DNA from: Micromonospora thermarum
Lineage (GTDB): Bacteria; Actinomycetota; Actinomycetes; Mycobacteriales; Micromonosporaceae
Direction: 5' to 3'
Length of the DNA: 64,000 bases
Assembly: GCF_012034245.1 (NCBI RefSeq)
Contig: NZ_JAATEO010000012.1
Span: 1-64,000 of the forward strand
The notes below the pieces were generated by a model that saw nothing but the letters and a program-made list of their open reading frames with translations, was not told the origin of the DNA and ran no database searches. The first letter of the stretch is position 1, and every line of letters begins with the position of its first letter. This document shows, in pieces, positions 1 to 9,900 of this stretch. A program made the position numbers and the translations under genes.

Positions 1-99
1 CGGCTCCCTCAGTCCGACGAGCCGGCACCGCACGATCCGCTGGCCGACTGACCCTCCACGTGCTCGATGACGTGTTGGCATGCGGCGACGACCAGGTGC

Positions 100-714
100 T
101 CAGCCGCCGGCCGTCGCCACCGCCACCAGGTGCCTGCCGACGAGGTCCTGGGCCTGCTTGACCTCGTCCACGCCCTCTTCGAGGCGAACGGGCGCCTGCC
201 GGCACGCACGCACCGCGCTGTTCAGCAGGTTGTTGCCTCCGCCCCTACTGACCTTCTGAAAGTGGGCCTGGGCCTTGTTCACCGAGTCGACAACCTCGAC
301 GATGCCCCGGCCCACCTGATCGAGCGTCTGCAGCACCATGCTCAACTCCGCCATCACCAAACCGATCGGACCACCACCGCGCCCGGCGGCGATGCGGTCC
401 AGCCCGGCATTCATCGCGCGGCCGACCAGGCCACCCACCTTCATGCCGGCGTACGCCGCGCCCACCGCGACCAAGGGAGAGGGCTGGTAGCCAGCGGCAT
501 CGACTGCCGCGGTGGCGGCGACAGCGATCCCAGCCCCGGCCGCCTTACCCACCTTCTCGCTGACCTTGGTGATGCCTTCCCGCGCAGACTCGATGGCGGT
601 GTCTCGGAGGGCGCCGACCGTTGCCGTCAGCGCGCCAGCAGCCTTCTGGCGCGCCCCAGGTCTGCCCAGGTCCCTGGTTCGTCCTCGCTGCCCGCGCCCT
701 CTCGTCCAAGCCAT
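100..714 (-). CDS. Helical protein of FtsK-linked cluster
   Basis: A 204-aa protein of unknown function, last in a minus-strand series headed by the FtsK-like ATPase. The first 25 residues are very basic. Residues about 55-115 are Ala/Gly/Val-rich with small-residue helices (GLVGRAMNAGL). The last 90 residues look like an all-helical WXG100-sized module that resembles, in pattern, the 86-aa protein upstream. The ATG at 714 lies 6 bases after the preceding stop, without a convincing Shine-Dalgarno, so coupled translation is likely. By inference it is a substrate or structural partner of the ATPase. The cluster may continue left of the window. Confidence 0.6.
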   Translation of the reverse strand: MAWTRGRGQRGRTRDLGRPGARQKAAGALTATVGALRDTAIESAREGITKVSEKVGKAAGAGIAVAATAAVDAAGYQPSPLVAVGAAYAGMKVGGLVGRAMNAGLDRIAAGRGGGPIGLVMAELSMVLQTLDQVGRGIVEVVDSVNKAQAHFQKVSRGGGNNLLNSAVRACRQAPVRLEEGVDEVKQAQDLVGRHLVAVATAGG

Positions 715-720
715 CGACAG

Positions 721-1356
721 CTACCGCACCAGGTCGAGGAACGCGCAGCCAGACGCGATCAGCATCGGAACGGTTTTTGCAGCCTCGGCTGCCACTTCGG
801 CTGCGGAGGTTTCCTCCACATCCTCGCCAGCCTCATGCTGTTCCTTCGTGCCTGCCTCGAAGTCGACGCACGCGTCCCAAAGCGATCCGATGGTCGACGA
901 ATAGGCCCACATCCCGTAGACGGTGTAGTTGACCTTGACGTGGGCCTGCCCGTTGTGGCCGATGAGCCGTCGATCGGGCTCGTCGGGGGTGTTGCCCATA
1001 CCTTCCGCGAGTGGGTAGAGCTTGATCCGCCGGAACGGCTTCTCCAGTTCACCGTCCGGGTCGAACTCGATCAGCAGACCACGGTCGAGAAGTCGGTCGA
1101 TGACCGCTTCCGGGTCGGTGGGGCCATTTCCGGCTGCCAGTGCGTCGCGCCGGAGAGTCTCGCGGCTGACCTCCAGACGGGCGTGGCGCTCAGGATCCAG
1201 GAATGCCCGGCCCCACACATGGAACTCCTCGTCGGTCAGCTCCTCGGAATCGTTGCCGAGCCGAACCTCCCAATACTCCGGGTTCGGATCGGGTGGGGTG
1301 ACGTACCGGTAGGAGGGGCCGAGGTTCAGACCGACGGGAACAATGACGGTGGGCAT
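721..1356 (-). CDS. Conserved hypothetical protein of FtsK-linked cluster
   Basis: A 211-aa soluble-looking protein with no family I recognise. Residues 35-125 alternate charged helices and short strands (LTDEEFHVWGRAFLD, then DPEAVIDRLLDRGLL followed by a basic hairpin), which would fit a winged-helix-like fold; that is inference. The C-terminal 60 residues are Ala/Glu-rich and helical. The ATG at 1356 has a GGAAGG Shine-Dalgarno about 8 bases upstream. The gene sits 36 bases after the 86-aa WXG100-sized gene and 6 bases before the next one, so the set is probably one operon. It could be an adaptor or chaperone for the helical proteins. Confidence 0.6.
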   Translation of the reverse strand: MPTVIVPVGLNLGPSYRYVTPPDPNPEYWEVRLGNDSEELTDEEFHVWGRAFLDPERHARLEVSRETLRRDALAAGNGPTDPEAVIDRLLDRGLLIEFDPDGELEKPFRRIKLYPLAEGMGNTPDEPDRRLIGHNGQAHVKVNYTVYGMWAYSSTIGSLWDACVDFEAGTKEQHEAGEDVEETSAAEVAAEAAKTVPMLIASGCAFLDLVR

Positions 1357-1392
1357 CGGGATGACCTTCCGGGGGTTCGGTGTCAGAGGGAA

Positions 1393-1653
1393 TCAGAGGA
1401 CGGCGTTGTACTTCTCGGTCTGCGCGATGGCGGCCTGGATGAGGCCGGCGCCCTCGCCGAACTTCTGCTTGGCGGCGCTGAGCTTGCCGATGGCGCCCAT
1501 GACGGCGGGCTGCTGGGTGCCGGCGGCGAGAGCCTGGAGTACGGCGATGGCCTTGTCGACCTGGGCGTTGACGCCGGCGAGCTGCGCGAGTGCCTTGTCG
1601 GCCTCGGACTTGCCGTGAGCCAGGCCGGCCTTGATGTCTCCGATGGTGGCCAC
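1393..1653 (-). CDS. WXG100-sized helical protein (DUF6244-like)
   Basis: The start is GTG at 1653, preceded by a GGGGAGG Shine-Dalgarno 8 bases upstream, giving 86 aa. The product starts VATIGDIKAGL and is almost entirely amphipathic helix, with a possible turn near AAGTQQPAV at mid-length, so it has the size and helix-turn-helix plan of ESX/WXG100 proteins but no WxG motif. My best family guess is DUF6244, common in Micromonosporaceae, but this is from memory. Next to an FtsK/SpoIIIE ATPase it is a reasonable candidate secreted substrate. There is no signal peptide or membrane segment. An in-frame extension to 1911 exists but lacks a start signal and has unlikely composition. Confidence 0.65.
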   Translation of the reverse strand: MATIGDIKAGLAHGKSEADKALAQLAGVNAQVDKAIAVLQALAAGTQQPAVMGAIGKLSAAKQKFGEGAGLIQAAIAQTEKYNAVL

Positions 1654-1718
1654 TGGATGTTCCTCCCCTGATTCGTGGTGTCCAACGCCCCGCCGCCGGT
1701 GGCAGGTGCGTCTGTGGT

Positions 1719-2390
1719 TCAGCCTCGGGTCGCGGCGATGAAGATGAACCACAAGATCGGCATGCCGACAAAACAGATCACTCCGCCGGCCCGCGCGGAG
1801 CGGGTGCCGCCACCGCCGATGCGCGGCTGTCCGACGAGGCTGATGGTCAGGTAGCCGGCGAAGAAGGCCAGCGCGGGCAGCCCGCATAGGGACCAGGGCA
1901 CGAGTTGCCACGGGATGCGGCCGAGGTCGGCGTCGGGGCTGACGGCGAACATCAGCAGCGACGCGAAGGTGCCCAGCATCGCCGCGGCGGCGTAGACGAG
2001 GGCGTTGCGGGCCAGCGGCGTGAACCCGGGCAGCAGGGGTGGCTGCGCGGCCCGCCGGTGGGCGTTCTCGGCGGCGACGTCGGCCGCGTCGGCGGCCGCT
2101 GCGGCCCGACGTAGCGCCTCGGCGGGGTCGGGTATCGGGCCGGGTGCGATCCCGCCGACGTGCGGCTCGGGCAGGCGCAGGGTGGCGGCGAGTTGATGGA
2201 GGTGTTGCCGCTGAGTCCCCAGCCGGTGGGTGATCTGGTCGACGGCGGCTTGCCCGTCGCGGCTGGCGGCGGCCTGTTGCTCGGCGCGTGCGCGTTCGTC
2301 CTGCAACAGGGTCGCCAGGCGGCGAGAATAGTCGGTGTAGGCGGCCCAGCCGCCGTCTCGGGGCATCGGGATGGTGGGGTGGTCGGTCAT
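1719..2390 (-). CDS. Coiled-coil membrane protein, FtsK partner
   Basis: A 223-aa protein starting at the ATG whose first bases overlap the ftsK-like stop (ATGA, 2387-2390), so translation of the two is coupled. Residues about 15-100 form an Ala/Arg/Gln-rich coiled coil (ERARAEQQAAASRDGQAAV). Three hydrophobic segments follow at roughly 130-150, 160-182 and 200-220, separated by a short Gly-rich loop. It is therefore an integral membrane protein with a long cytosolic N-terminal coil. Such proteins beside FtsK/EccC ATPases often form the membrane part of a type VII-like translocase; that role is inferred from position. Confidence 0.7.
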   Translation of the reverse strand: MTDHPTIPMPRDGGWAAYTDYSRRLATLLQDERARAEQQAAASRDGQAAVDQITHRLGTQRQHLHQLAATLRLPEPHVGGIAPGPIPDPAEALRRAAAAADAADVAAENAHRRAAQPPLLPGFTPLARNALVYAAAAMLGTFASLLMFAVSPDADLGRIPWQLVPWSLCGLPALAFFAGYLTISLVGQPRIGGGGTRSARAGGVICFVGMPILWFIFIAATRG

Positions 2391-5011
2391 GCGAGGTCGT
2401 CGATCTGATCGAGGGTGCCGGGGCGGACGTACGGAACGATGAGGGCGCGGCGGTTGTCGTGCCGATCGATCAGCAGGGCCCGGTTGGGGCGGGACTGCCA
2501 TTCCGTTGCGTAGTCCCCGAGCAGTGCTCCGACGTCGTTGCCGGGGAGGTTAAGGGCGACGAGGCAGGCGACCTCGCTGCCGCCGGTCGGTCCGAGGTCG
2601 TCGGTGAACCGGCTCACGGTGCGCCACCAGCCGAGCAGGTGGACGCCGTGGGTGGGGCCGTTGGCCAGTACGGCTCGTAGGTCGTCGTGTCCGGAGCGGT
2701 AGGTGGTGGGGTCGCTGGCGGCGAGGAGGCTGCTCGCGGCGTCGGCGCCGAAGACCACCAGGTAGGTCGTCTGACCGTCTGTGGGTGCGGTCGACTGCGC
2801 GAGGTCCCCCAGTCGTGCCCGGAACTGAACCGAGGAGATGGTGCCGCACGATTGTCCAGCAGAGGTGACCGCTTCGACGGTGGCGTCGGCGGCCTCGTCG
2901 GCTGCGGCGACCAGCGGCGCGATGAGGAAACGGGCAGTGCCGGGTGCGTGTTGGCGGGCCAGACTCACGGTCGCCGCGTAAAGGACGTCGGCCCCGACCG
3001 GCGAGGTGCCGAGTACGGCGACGTGGCTGCCTGGGGTTTCGTCCAGGGTGAACCCTGCGGTGGGCAGGCCGACGTCGACGGCGCGGCCGACCAGGGCCCG
3101 CCGTCGCCGTACATTCGGCGAGAGGCGGACGAAGGTGGGGTCCTGGTCGGGGTGCTGCTCGGCGTAGCCGGCGAACACCGCCGGCGGGGCGTCACCAGGT
3201 GGGCGGGCGTTCCACAGCAGGTGCCGCTGCGCGGTCACCGACTCCGCGTCGGCGTTCGGGAAGCGGATGACCCGGTTCGCCCCCGGTATTCCGGCCGCCG
3301 AGTTGATGACGGCGCTTCCGATGGGCAGGTTGTCCGCGCCGTCGTTGAGCTGGTCGAGGACACCGCCGCCCCCGGCGAGCGCGACCCGCAGCGGGAACTG
3401 CCCGAAGATCGACTCGGTCTTGGCGAACAGCGCCTCCACACCGGAAATCGTCTGCGACGCCAGGATCAGGTGGATGCCGTACGAGCGGCCCTTACGCGCC
3501 AGCTCCTCCAGCAGCGCCACCGCCTGCCCGGCCACGGCGTCGTTGCCCTCGAACAGCACATGGAACTCGTCGATCACCGCGAGCAGCCGCGGCATCGCTA
3601 CGTCCGGCCGCCCGGCCCGCAGGTCGGCGATCTTGGTTACCCCGGCCCGCTTCAGCTCCGTCGACCGCCGGGTCATCTCCCGCGACAACGTCCGCAGCAC
3701 CGCCAGCCCGTACTCCCGGTCGGACTCGATGCCGACCGTGCGGGCGTGCGGGATCCACGACGGGTCCACCGCCGTGGGCGTGAACTCCGCGAACGACACC
3801 CCTTCCTTGAAGTCCAGCAGGTACAACCCCAGCTCGTCCGGGGAGTATCGCGACGCCAGGCCGTAGAGCACGTCGAGCAGGAACACGGTCTTACCCGACC
3901 CGGTCCGACCACCCACCAACCAGTGCGGCGTCGCGTCATCAAGGGCCAGCACACAGTCGTTGCGGCCTTCCCGGCCCACCACGGTCCGCAGCCCGCTGAC
4001 CGATGACTCCTGCCAGATCTCGGCCGGCATCAGCGCGGCAAAGTCCGTCGACGCCTGCACCCGCGCTGCCTTCGCCAACCTACGGCAGATGGACTCCACC
4101 AGATCGTCCGACGGGCCGGCATCCAGCCGCATCGGCACCGCCAACCCGGAGCCGTCAGAGCTGAACCGGTGCGGGCCTGGCGGGTCAGACACTGCGAATA
4201 GGCCTCCGCCGGCCGCCGTCAGATGCGTCGTGCTCTCCAAGCGAGGCGCTGCGTTCAGACCCGGATGCTGCGGCGGCGGATACCCGGCAAGCAACAGGAA
4301 CACCCCCGCCGCCGGACCGGCATGGGCGATGGCCGCCAGCCGCGACCACTCCGTACGCCCCGCACCCTCAGGAAGGGCCGCTACACACACCAGCAGCACG
4401 GAGGGATCTATCTCGCCGGCCTGGGCGCGTTCGATCCGCTCCTCCGCCTCGGACAGCACATGCTGGAACCCAGGAAGATCGATCGCCGGCCGGTGCCACG
4501 CCTCCGCCTCCACCATCGAACGGAACGGACCGAACACCGCCCCCAACGTCGCACCGTCCACCGCCGCCACCCGCAGCGCCCCGTCTGGCAGCGCGGCAAG
4601 CACCCGAAGCAGCACGCCGCGGAGCCAGCGGGCCACCATCGGATCACGGGCATCACTGTCGACCGCCAAGTGACCGGCGCCCACGAACGGCACCACCACA
4701 CTGAACACGCTTCCGGCGACCGGCCACGCCTCACCCAGCCGAACAGGAAGTGGACGCCCCAGCACCGCATCAACGCCCGTCGGCAGGTCCACGGCGGCAC
4801 CGTCCAGCCGGCAACCGAGCCAACCCGGCGTCAACCTCTCGGCGAGCCGCTGCATACCGGCAGCGAACCGCCGCGCATCCTCGCGGGCCTGCGCCGAGAC
4901 GCTGTCCTCACCGGCACGATCACGCAACCGCGACCGGGCGGCCTCCACATGCGACACGGCCTCCCGGTGCGCCGCCACCGCTCGACCGAAGGCCGACGCC
5001 ACCGACTCCAT
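2387..5011 (-). CDS. FtsK/SpoIIIE-type ATPase, EccC-like, two domains
   Basis: An 874-aa ATPase of the FtsK/SpoIIIE/EccC superfamily. The N-terminal 120 residues are helical and charged. The main ATPase domain has Walker A GGRTGSGKT at about 365-374 and Walker B LLAVIDEF at about 478-486, followed by a sensor-like LILASQT. A second domain at about 610-870 keeps the core fold pattern (GSHVAVLGTSPVGADVL) but has no working P-loop, as in the degenerate EccC domains. There is no clear membrane segment, so it probably docks on the 223-aa membrane partner with which it overlaps. The ATG at 5011 has GGGGAG upstream. It probably powers export of the small helical proteins downstream; a DNA-translocase role cannot be excluded. 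Confidence 0.85.
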   Translation of the reverse strand: MESVASAFGRAVAAHREAVSHVEAARSRLRDRAGEDSVSAQAREDARRFAAGMQRLAERLTPGWLGCRLDGAAVDLPTGVDAVLGRPLPVRLGEAWPVAGSVFSVVVPFVGAGHLAVDSDARDPMVARWLRGVLLRVLAALPDGALRVAAVDGATLGAVFGPFRSMVEAEAWHRPAIDLPGFQHVLSEAEERIERAQAGEIDPSVLLVCVAALPEGAGRTEWSRLAAIAHAGPAAGVFLLLAGYPPPQHPGLNAAPRLESTTHLTAAGGGLFAVSDPPGPHRFSSDGSGLAVPMRLDAGPSDDLVESICRRLAKAARVQASTDFAALMPAEIWQESSVSGLRTVVGREGRNDCVLALDDATPHWLVGGRTGSGKTVFLLDVLYGLASRYSPDELGLYLLDFKEGVSFAEFTPTAVDPSWIPHARTVGIESDREYGLAVLRTLSREMTRRSTELKRAGVTKIADLRAGRPDVAMPRLLAVIDEFHVLFEGNDAVAGQAVALLEELARKGRSYGIHLILASQTISGVEALFAKTESIFGQFPLRVALAGGGGVLDQLNDGADNLPIGSAVINSAAGIPGANRVIRFPNADAESVTAQRHLLWNARPPGDAPPAVFAGYAEQHPDQDPTFVRLSPNVRRRRALVGRAVDVGLPTAGFTLDETPGSHVAVLGTSPVGADVLYAATVSLARQHAPGTARFLIAPLVAAADEAADATVEAVTSAGQSCGTISSVQFRARLGDLAQSTAPTDGQTTYLVVFGADAASSLLAASDPTTYRSGHDDLRAVLANGPTHGVHLLGWWRTVSRFTDDLGPTGGSEVACLVALNLPGNDVGALLGDYATEWQSRPNRALLIDRHDNRRALIVPYVRPGTLDQIDDLA

Positions 5012-5256
5012 GCCAACGTCTCCCCAGGACCGATGGACCGCGATCTCTGGCGGTGACCCTACCCAACGACGCCACCAGCAGTCAGTCCCGTGTCGCTCAG
5101 CGTGCTGAACTCGCTTACGCCTACAGCGGCAACTCGGCTGCAGTTACAGACAATCAACGACTTGGGCGGATGGATCTCCAGTCACGAGGGGAGGACACTA
5201 AAACGTCGGTCCTGGCATCCCTCTCCGGAAGGCACAGACCGCATTGGCGCCAGCAT

Positions 5257-6981
5257 CTAACTTTCCTCGCCACCGGCGACCCGCAGTCGGGTGAGGACGT
5301 CGGCGATTTCCTGGGTTTCCTCGTGGTCCGTCCCGTAGACCAGCGAGAGGTCCTCGTGCAGCGGCACCAGCTCGGCCATCGCCTGTTCGACGTTGCCTTC
5401 GGCGAGCAGGAGCAATCCGATGTTCCGGCGTAGTTCCAACGCGTCGGAGGACACGTCCCCCTCGGTGGCGCGTACGTGGGTGAGCACCTGCCGGAACTGG
5501 CGCAGCGCGATCGTGGCTTGGCCCAGCTCCGCCCGGCAGTGGGCTGCCTGGCGCAGGCAGGCCAGCGCATCGTCACTGGTCGGCCCTCCGGTCCGCGCGA
5601 AGGCCGAGTACAGGGCATCGAACTCCGGCAGGGCCTGACGGAAGTCGCCGCCGATGACGAGGATGGCCGCTCGACGCTGGCGGAGGGCAAGGACACGCGG
5701 GCTCTCGATGCCAAGCGTCGCTGCGGCAGGTTCGATGACCTGTTGTAGCGCTTCCGCCGCCTGGGCGTACCGCTCTTCGGCGAGCAGGTCGTTGGAGTGC
5801 GACACCGCACCGTTGATCGCTCCTCGTAGGTCCGTCGACGGGTCCTCGACTGACGGCTGAGGCGGAATGGGGCGGTCACGGGGATCTGGCGCGGGAGGGG
5901 TGTCCGGTCGAGGCCGCGGCGCGTTGGGTCGGCGGTACAGGAGCGTCGGGTCCGGCACCCCGGTCGGGAAGTGCCCGGCCGCTGGAGGCCGTGATCCCGG
6001 TGCGGGGAGGAACGGCAGTAACCGCTCGTACACGTCGACTGCGTCTCGAGGGCGCTGCTCGGGAACCTTGGCGGTGAGCTGGAGAACAAGCTGTTCCAAC
6101 GCTTCCGGTACGTCCGGCCGTACCTTGCGTAGCGGCAGCGGCGCTTGGTAGACGTGCTGCTGCATCAGCTCGAACTCGTTGCCGCCGTCGAAGATTGTCT
6201 TGCCGACGAGCAGCTCGTGCAGCACGCAGCCGAGGGCGTACAGGTCGCTCTGCGGGGTGATCTGGGCGCCCTGGATCTGCTCAGGGGGCATGTAGTGGTG
6301 CGTGCCGATGACGCTGCCGGTGACGGTGAGGCGGGTGACGTCGGTGCGGAGGATGGCGGCGATGCCGAAGTCGAGCACCTTGACCGCCCCGGCGTCGGAC
6401 ACCAGGACGTTGTCGGGTTTCAGGTCTCGGTGGACGACGGGGATGGCGTGGGCGTGGGAGAGGACGGTGCAGATCTGCGCGGCGATCGCCGCCGCCCATT
6501 CGATCGGCAACGGTCGGAGCGGGTTGATGTAGGCGCGCAGCGAGGTGCCGCGCACGTACTCCATGACCAGGTAGACGCGGTCGTAGGAGCTGTCGAGCAC
6601 CGCGTCGTATACCTGGGGGACGCCGTGGTGTTGGATGCGGGCGGTGACGCGGGCCTCGCGGCGGAAGCGCTTGGCAAACTCCTCGGCCTGCTCGGCGGAG
6701 GAGATGACGTCCGCGCGGATCAGCTTCACGGCCACTTCGCGGTCGAGGACGGCGTCGTAGCCGCGCCAGACCTGTCCCATGCCGCCGGAGTTGATTTCGT
6801 CGACCAGCTCGTACCGGCCGGCGATCCGCTCTGCCCGCACTGTCACCCCCGCACGTTGGGCGGCCCTCCGGGTGTCAGTGTTCCGGTTGGCCAGTGACCC
6901 GTCCAGAGCCATCGGGTCACCCAAGGTGAGCGGTGACCCGATAGCCCCGGACGGCGGCGGCTCGTCAGGCGGCGTCGTCAA
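5257..6981 (-). CDS. Serine/threonine protein kinase with TPR-like tail
   Basis: A 574-aa Hanks-type kinase. The glycine loop INSGGMGQVW is at about 64-73, the VAVKLI lysine near 86, the catalytic HRDLKPDN near 183, DFGIA near 204 and MPPEQ near 230. A proline-rich linker (about 325-385) follows, then a helical repeat region (about 390-570) with tetratricopeptide-like spacing. There is no transmembrane or PASTA segment, so it is cytosolic. The best start is TTG at 6981, with AGGAAGG about 6 bases upstream inside hsdR; it overlaps the hsdR stop by 17 bases, which argues for translation from the restriction operon mRNA. An ATG at 6912 is the alternative. It may regulate the restriction genes or the FtsK module; its target is unknown. 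Confidence 0.85.
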   Translation of the reverse strand: MTTPPDEPPPSGAIGSPLTLGDPMALDGSLANRNTDTRRAAQRAGVTVRAERIAGRYELVDEINSGGMGQVWRGYDAVLDREVAVKLIRADVISSAEQAEEFAKRFRREARVTARIQHHGVPQVYDAVLDSSYDRVYLVMEYVRGTSLRAYINPLRPLPIEWAAAIAAQICTVLSHAHAIPVVHRDLKPDNVLVSDAGAVKVLDFGIAAILRTDVTRLTVTGSVIGTHHYMPPEQIQGAQITPQSDLYALGCVLHELLVGKTIFDGGNEFELMQQHVYQAPLPLRKVRPDVPEALEQLVLQLTAKVPEQRPRDAVDVYERLLPFLPAPGSRPPAAGHFPTGVPDPTLLYRRPNAPRPRPDTPPAPDPRDRPIPPQPSVEDPSTDLRGAINGAVSHSNDLLAEERYAQAAEALQQVIEPAAATLGIESPRVLALRQRRAAILVIGGDFRQALPEFDALYSAFARTGGPTSDDALACLRQAAHCRAELGQATIALRQFRQVLTHVRATEGDVSSDALELRRNIGLLLLAEGNVEQAMAELVPLHEDLSLVYGTDHEETQEIADVLTRLRVAGGEES

Positions 6982-9900
6982 CCACGCCTTCCTGGCGGCG
7001 GATCATCTGCCAGGCGGCGCTGCGGGCGCTGCGGTTGAGCGAGCTGCGGAAGTTCTGCTGTGGGTCGAAGTACTTGCGTCCCAAGTCGGCGGTGGTGTCG
7101 AAGTGGTCCATCATTTTATCCTCGAAGACCGGGTCGAAGACGTGCCCGAAGTTCTCCTCGTCGTTGGCCACAGCGGCCAGCCGCACCTTCGGGTCGGCGA
7201 GCGCCTCGTTGAAGGGCTTGATGACGTCCTGCTCGGTGAACTCCGTGCCGTGCTTCTCGTTGAAACGGTCGATGAGCTCCGACAACAGCGACTTCTCCGG
7301 CTCCTTGGCGCCGCCCGATCCGTCGCCGAAACCCTTCATGTCGGCCGGCCCCTCGGGGACGAGGCTGACATCGTGCTCGCCGGTCTTCTCCACCCGCAGG
7401 TGGCTGAGGTCAACCTCGCCGATGTCCACGCCGCCGTCATCTCGGCGGGGCAGCCGGTTGAGCAGGTGCCGCCCATAGAGGTAGAGCCGCTCCAGGTCAG
7501 GGTCGGAGTACGGGACGATGCCGGAGAGGAAGCTGTACTTGCGGACGTAGTCGTTCAGGTCGGCCCGGAAGGTCTCGGCCGTGGCCTGGTCGTCCTCGTC
7601 GTCGCTGTTGAGCAGCTCGGTGAAGCGGGCGACCGCCGGGTCCAGGTGCCGGTACAGCTCGGCGTGGAGCTTCTCCCACTTCGCGGTGCTGCCGGCGGCC
7701 TGCTCGTCGGCGGCCAGCCAGGCCCCCGCGAAGGCGAGCATCTCCTCGTCGACGAGGAGCGCCGCGGACATCACCTTGCTCTGCGCGGTGTAGAGCAGGT
7801 TGGGGTCCGAGGGCAGGGTGGCGGCTTCCTCGAAGTACGGGCGGAAGGCTTCTTTGATGTTCTCCGCGTCGTTGACGAAGTCCAGCACCGCCAGGTCGGA
7901 CTGGCTCTTGCGGTCGGCAGTGCGGTTGATCCGGGACAGGGTCTGCACGGCGGCGATGCCGGTCAGCGTCTTGTTGACGTACATCGTGGTGAGCAGCGGC
8001 TGGTCGAAGCCGGTCTGATACTTCTCCGCTACCACCAGGATCCGATACTCGGGCTGCCCGGCGCCGCCGGCCTGCGCGGCCTTGTCGTCGGCGCGCGTGT
8101 AGGCGAACGCCTTCGGCAGCGCGCTCTCCGGCAGGCCGCCGTTCTCCTTCGCCTCGGTCGTCTCCTCCCCGTCGTAGGTGAGACTGCCGGAGAAGGCCAC
8201 CAGGACGCCGGGATCGGGATAGCCCAGATCGTCTATGTACTTCTTGATCGACCGGGCCATCTGTACGGCCTGCGGCCTGCCTGCGGTGACCACCATCGCC
8301 TTCGCCCGTCCGCCGAGCCTCCCAGCGGTATGCGTCCGGAAGTGCTCGACAATCACCTGCGCGTGCTGGGCGACCGTCGAGTCGTGGGTGAGCGCATAGC
8401 GGGCCAGCAGCGGGTTCGCCTTGGCCGGGTCGACCTTCCGCTCGTCCGGGTTGCCGTTGACGAGCTTCCAGTAGGTGTTGTAAGTGACGTAGTTACGCAG
8501 CGGATCAAGGATGAAGCCCTCCTCGATGGCCTGCCGCATCGAGTAGGTGTGAAACGGGTGGTACTTCCCGTCCTTGCCCAGCGTGCCGAACCCTTCGAGG
8601 GTCTTGTGCTTCGGGGTGGCGGTGAACGCGAAGTAGGACAGGTTGGCGGCCCGCTGCCGCTTGCGCGCGTTGCCCTTCAACCGCGCCTCAATGTCGGGCG
8701 TCGCTGGCGCGCTGGTCGCGCCCGGGTCGTCGGAGTCCGCGTCCAGGCCCAGGTCCCGCAGCACTTCCCGGACTGAGCCGGCGGCCTCGCCGGACTGGGA
8801 CGAGTGCGCCTCGTCGATGACGATCGCGAACCGCCGGCCCTGGATCTCGGTTGGGTTCTGCTTGAGGTATTCCTTCAAGGCCGGAAAGGTGTGCAGCGTT
8901 ACGGTGACAATCTTCCCCGTCTCGCGGGAGAGCGCCCTGGCGAGCTGCTCGGACTTCGCCCCCTGGTTCTCATCGATCTTCACCACCAGGCCGGCGGTCT
9001 GCTCGAAGCTGCCGACCGTCTCGCGTAGCTGGGCGTCGAGGTTCCGACGGTCGGTGATGATGACGACCTTGTCGAAGACCGGAGAGCCCGGCTTCAGGCC
9101 GGCCCTGACCGCGTCCGGGTCCAGCGCGGTCACGTCGCCGGGCGTGTGCAGGGACGACAGGCGGTGGCTGAGCCAAGCGATGGTGTTCGACTTGCCTGAT
9201 CCTGCCGAGGCCATGACCAGGTAGTTGTGGCCCGCACCGTGCCGCGCCGCGTGCGCCGTCAGCGTCTTCACAGCATGCCACTGGTGGTAGCGCGGGAAGA
9301 TCAAGGACTTTCGGGTACGCCCGTCCGCGCCCTTCTCCTTGTGCAGGTGGACGAAGCGCTCCAGCAGATCGAGCCAGTTGTCCCGCTGCCAGACCTCCTC
9401 CCATAGGTAGGAGGTGGCGTAGGTGCCGTACGCGGTGGCCGGCGGGTTGCCCTTGCCGCCCGGCCGACCCGGTCCCGCGGAGCCGGTGTTGAACGGCAGG
9501 AACCGGGTCGGCTTGCCGCGCAGCTGGGTGGTGACGAAGACCAAGTCCGGGTCGACGGCGAAGTTGGCGATCACCCGACGCGAGAAGATCAGCTCGGTCG
9601 GATCCCGCTCGATCCTGTACTGCTCCTTGGCGTGCTCGACACCCGAGCCGGTCAGCGGGTTCTTCAGCTCCGCCGTGGCCACCGGGATGCCATTGAGGAA
9701 CAAGGCGAGGTCCAACCGGTTGCCCCGGTCGGCCTGCTTGGTGGCGTACGCCAGCTCCCGGACGACGGTGAGCCGGTTACGCCGGTAGTCGGCCAGGATC
9801 TCGTCGGACTCCACGAACGACGGCTTGAAGTATGCGACCCGGATGCGAACGCCGTGGTCCTTCACGCCCTTGCGGAGCACGTCGAGCAGCCCGTCGGCGT

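Noticed and set aside
9..209. 66-aa frame at the left edge overlapping the 204-aa gene
   Set aside because: Arg/Ser/Trp-rich shadow; a frameshifted tail of the 204-aa gene is conceivable but cannot be supported.
67..1671. Long plus-strand frame opposite the FtsK-linked genes
   Set aside because: It mirrors the minus-strand genes, has His/Arg-rich shadow composition and no start signal; such antisense frames are common throughout this GC-rich window.
5012..5256. Promoter for the FtsK cluster
   Set aside because: A TAGGGT-like -10 with a poor -35 can be found on the minus strand, but not better than chance.
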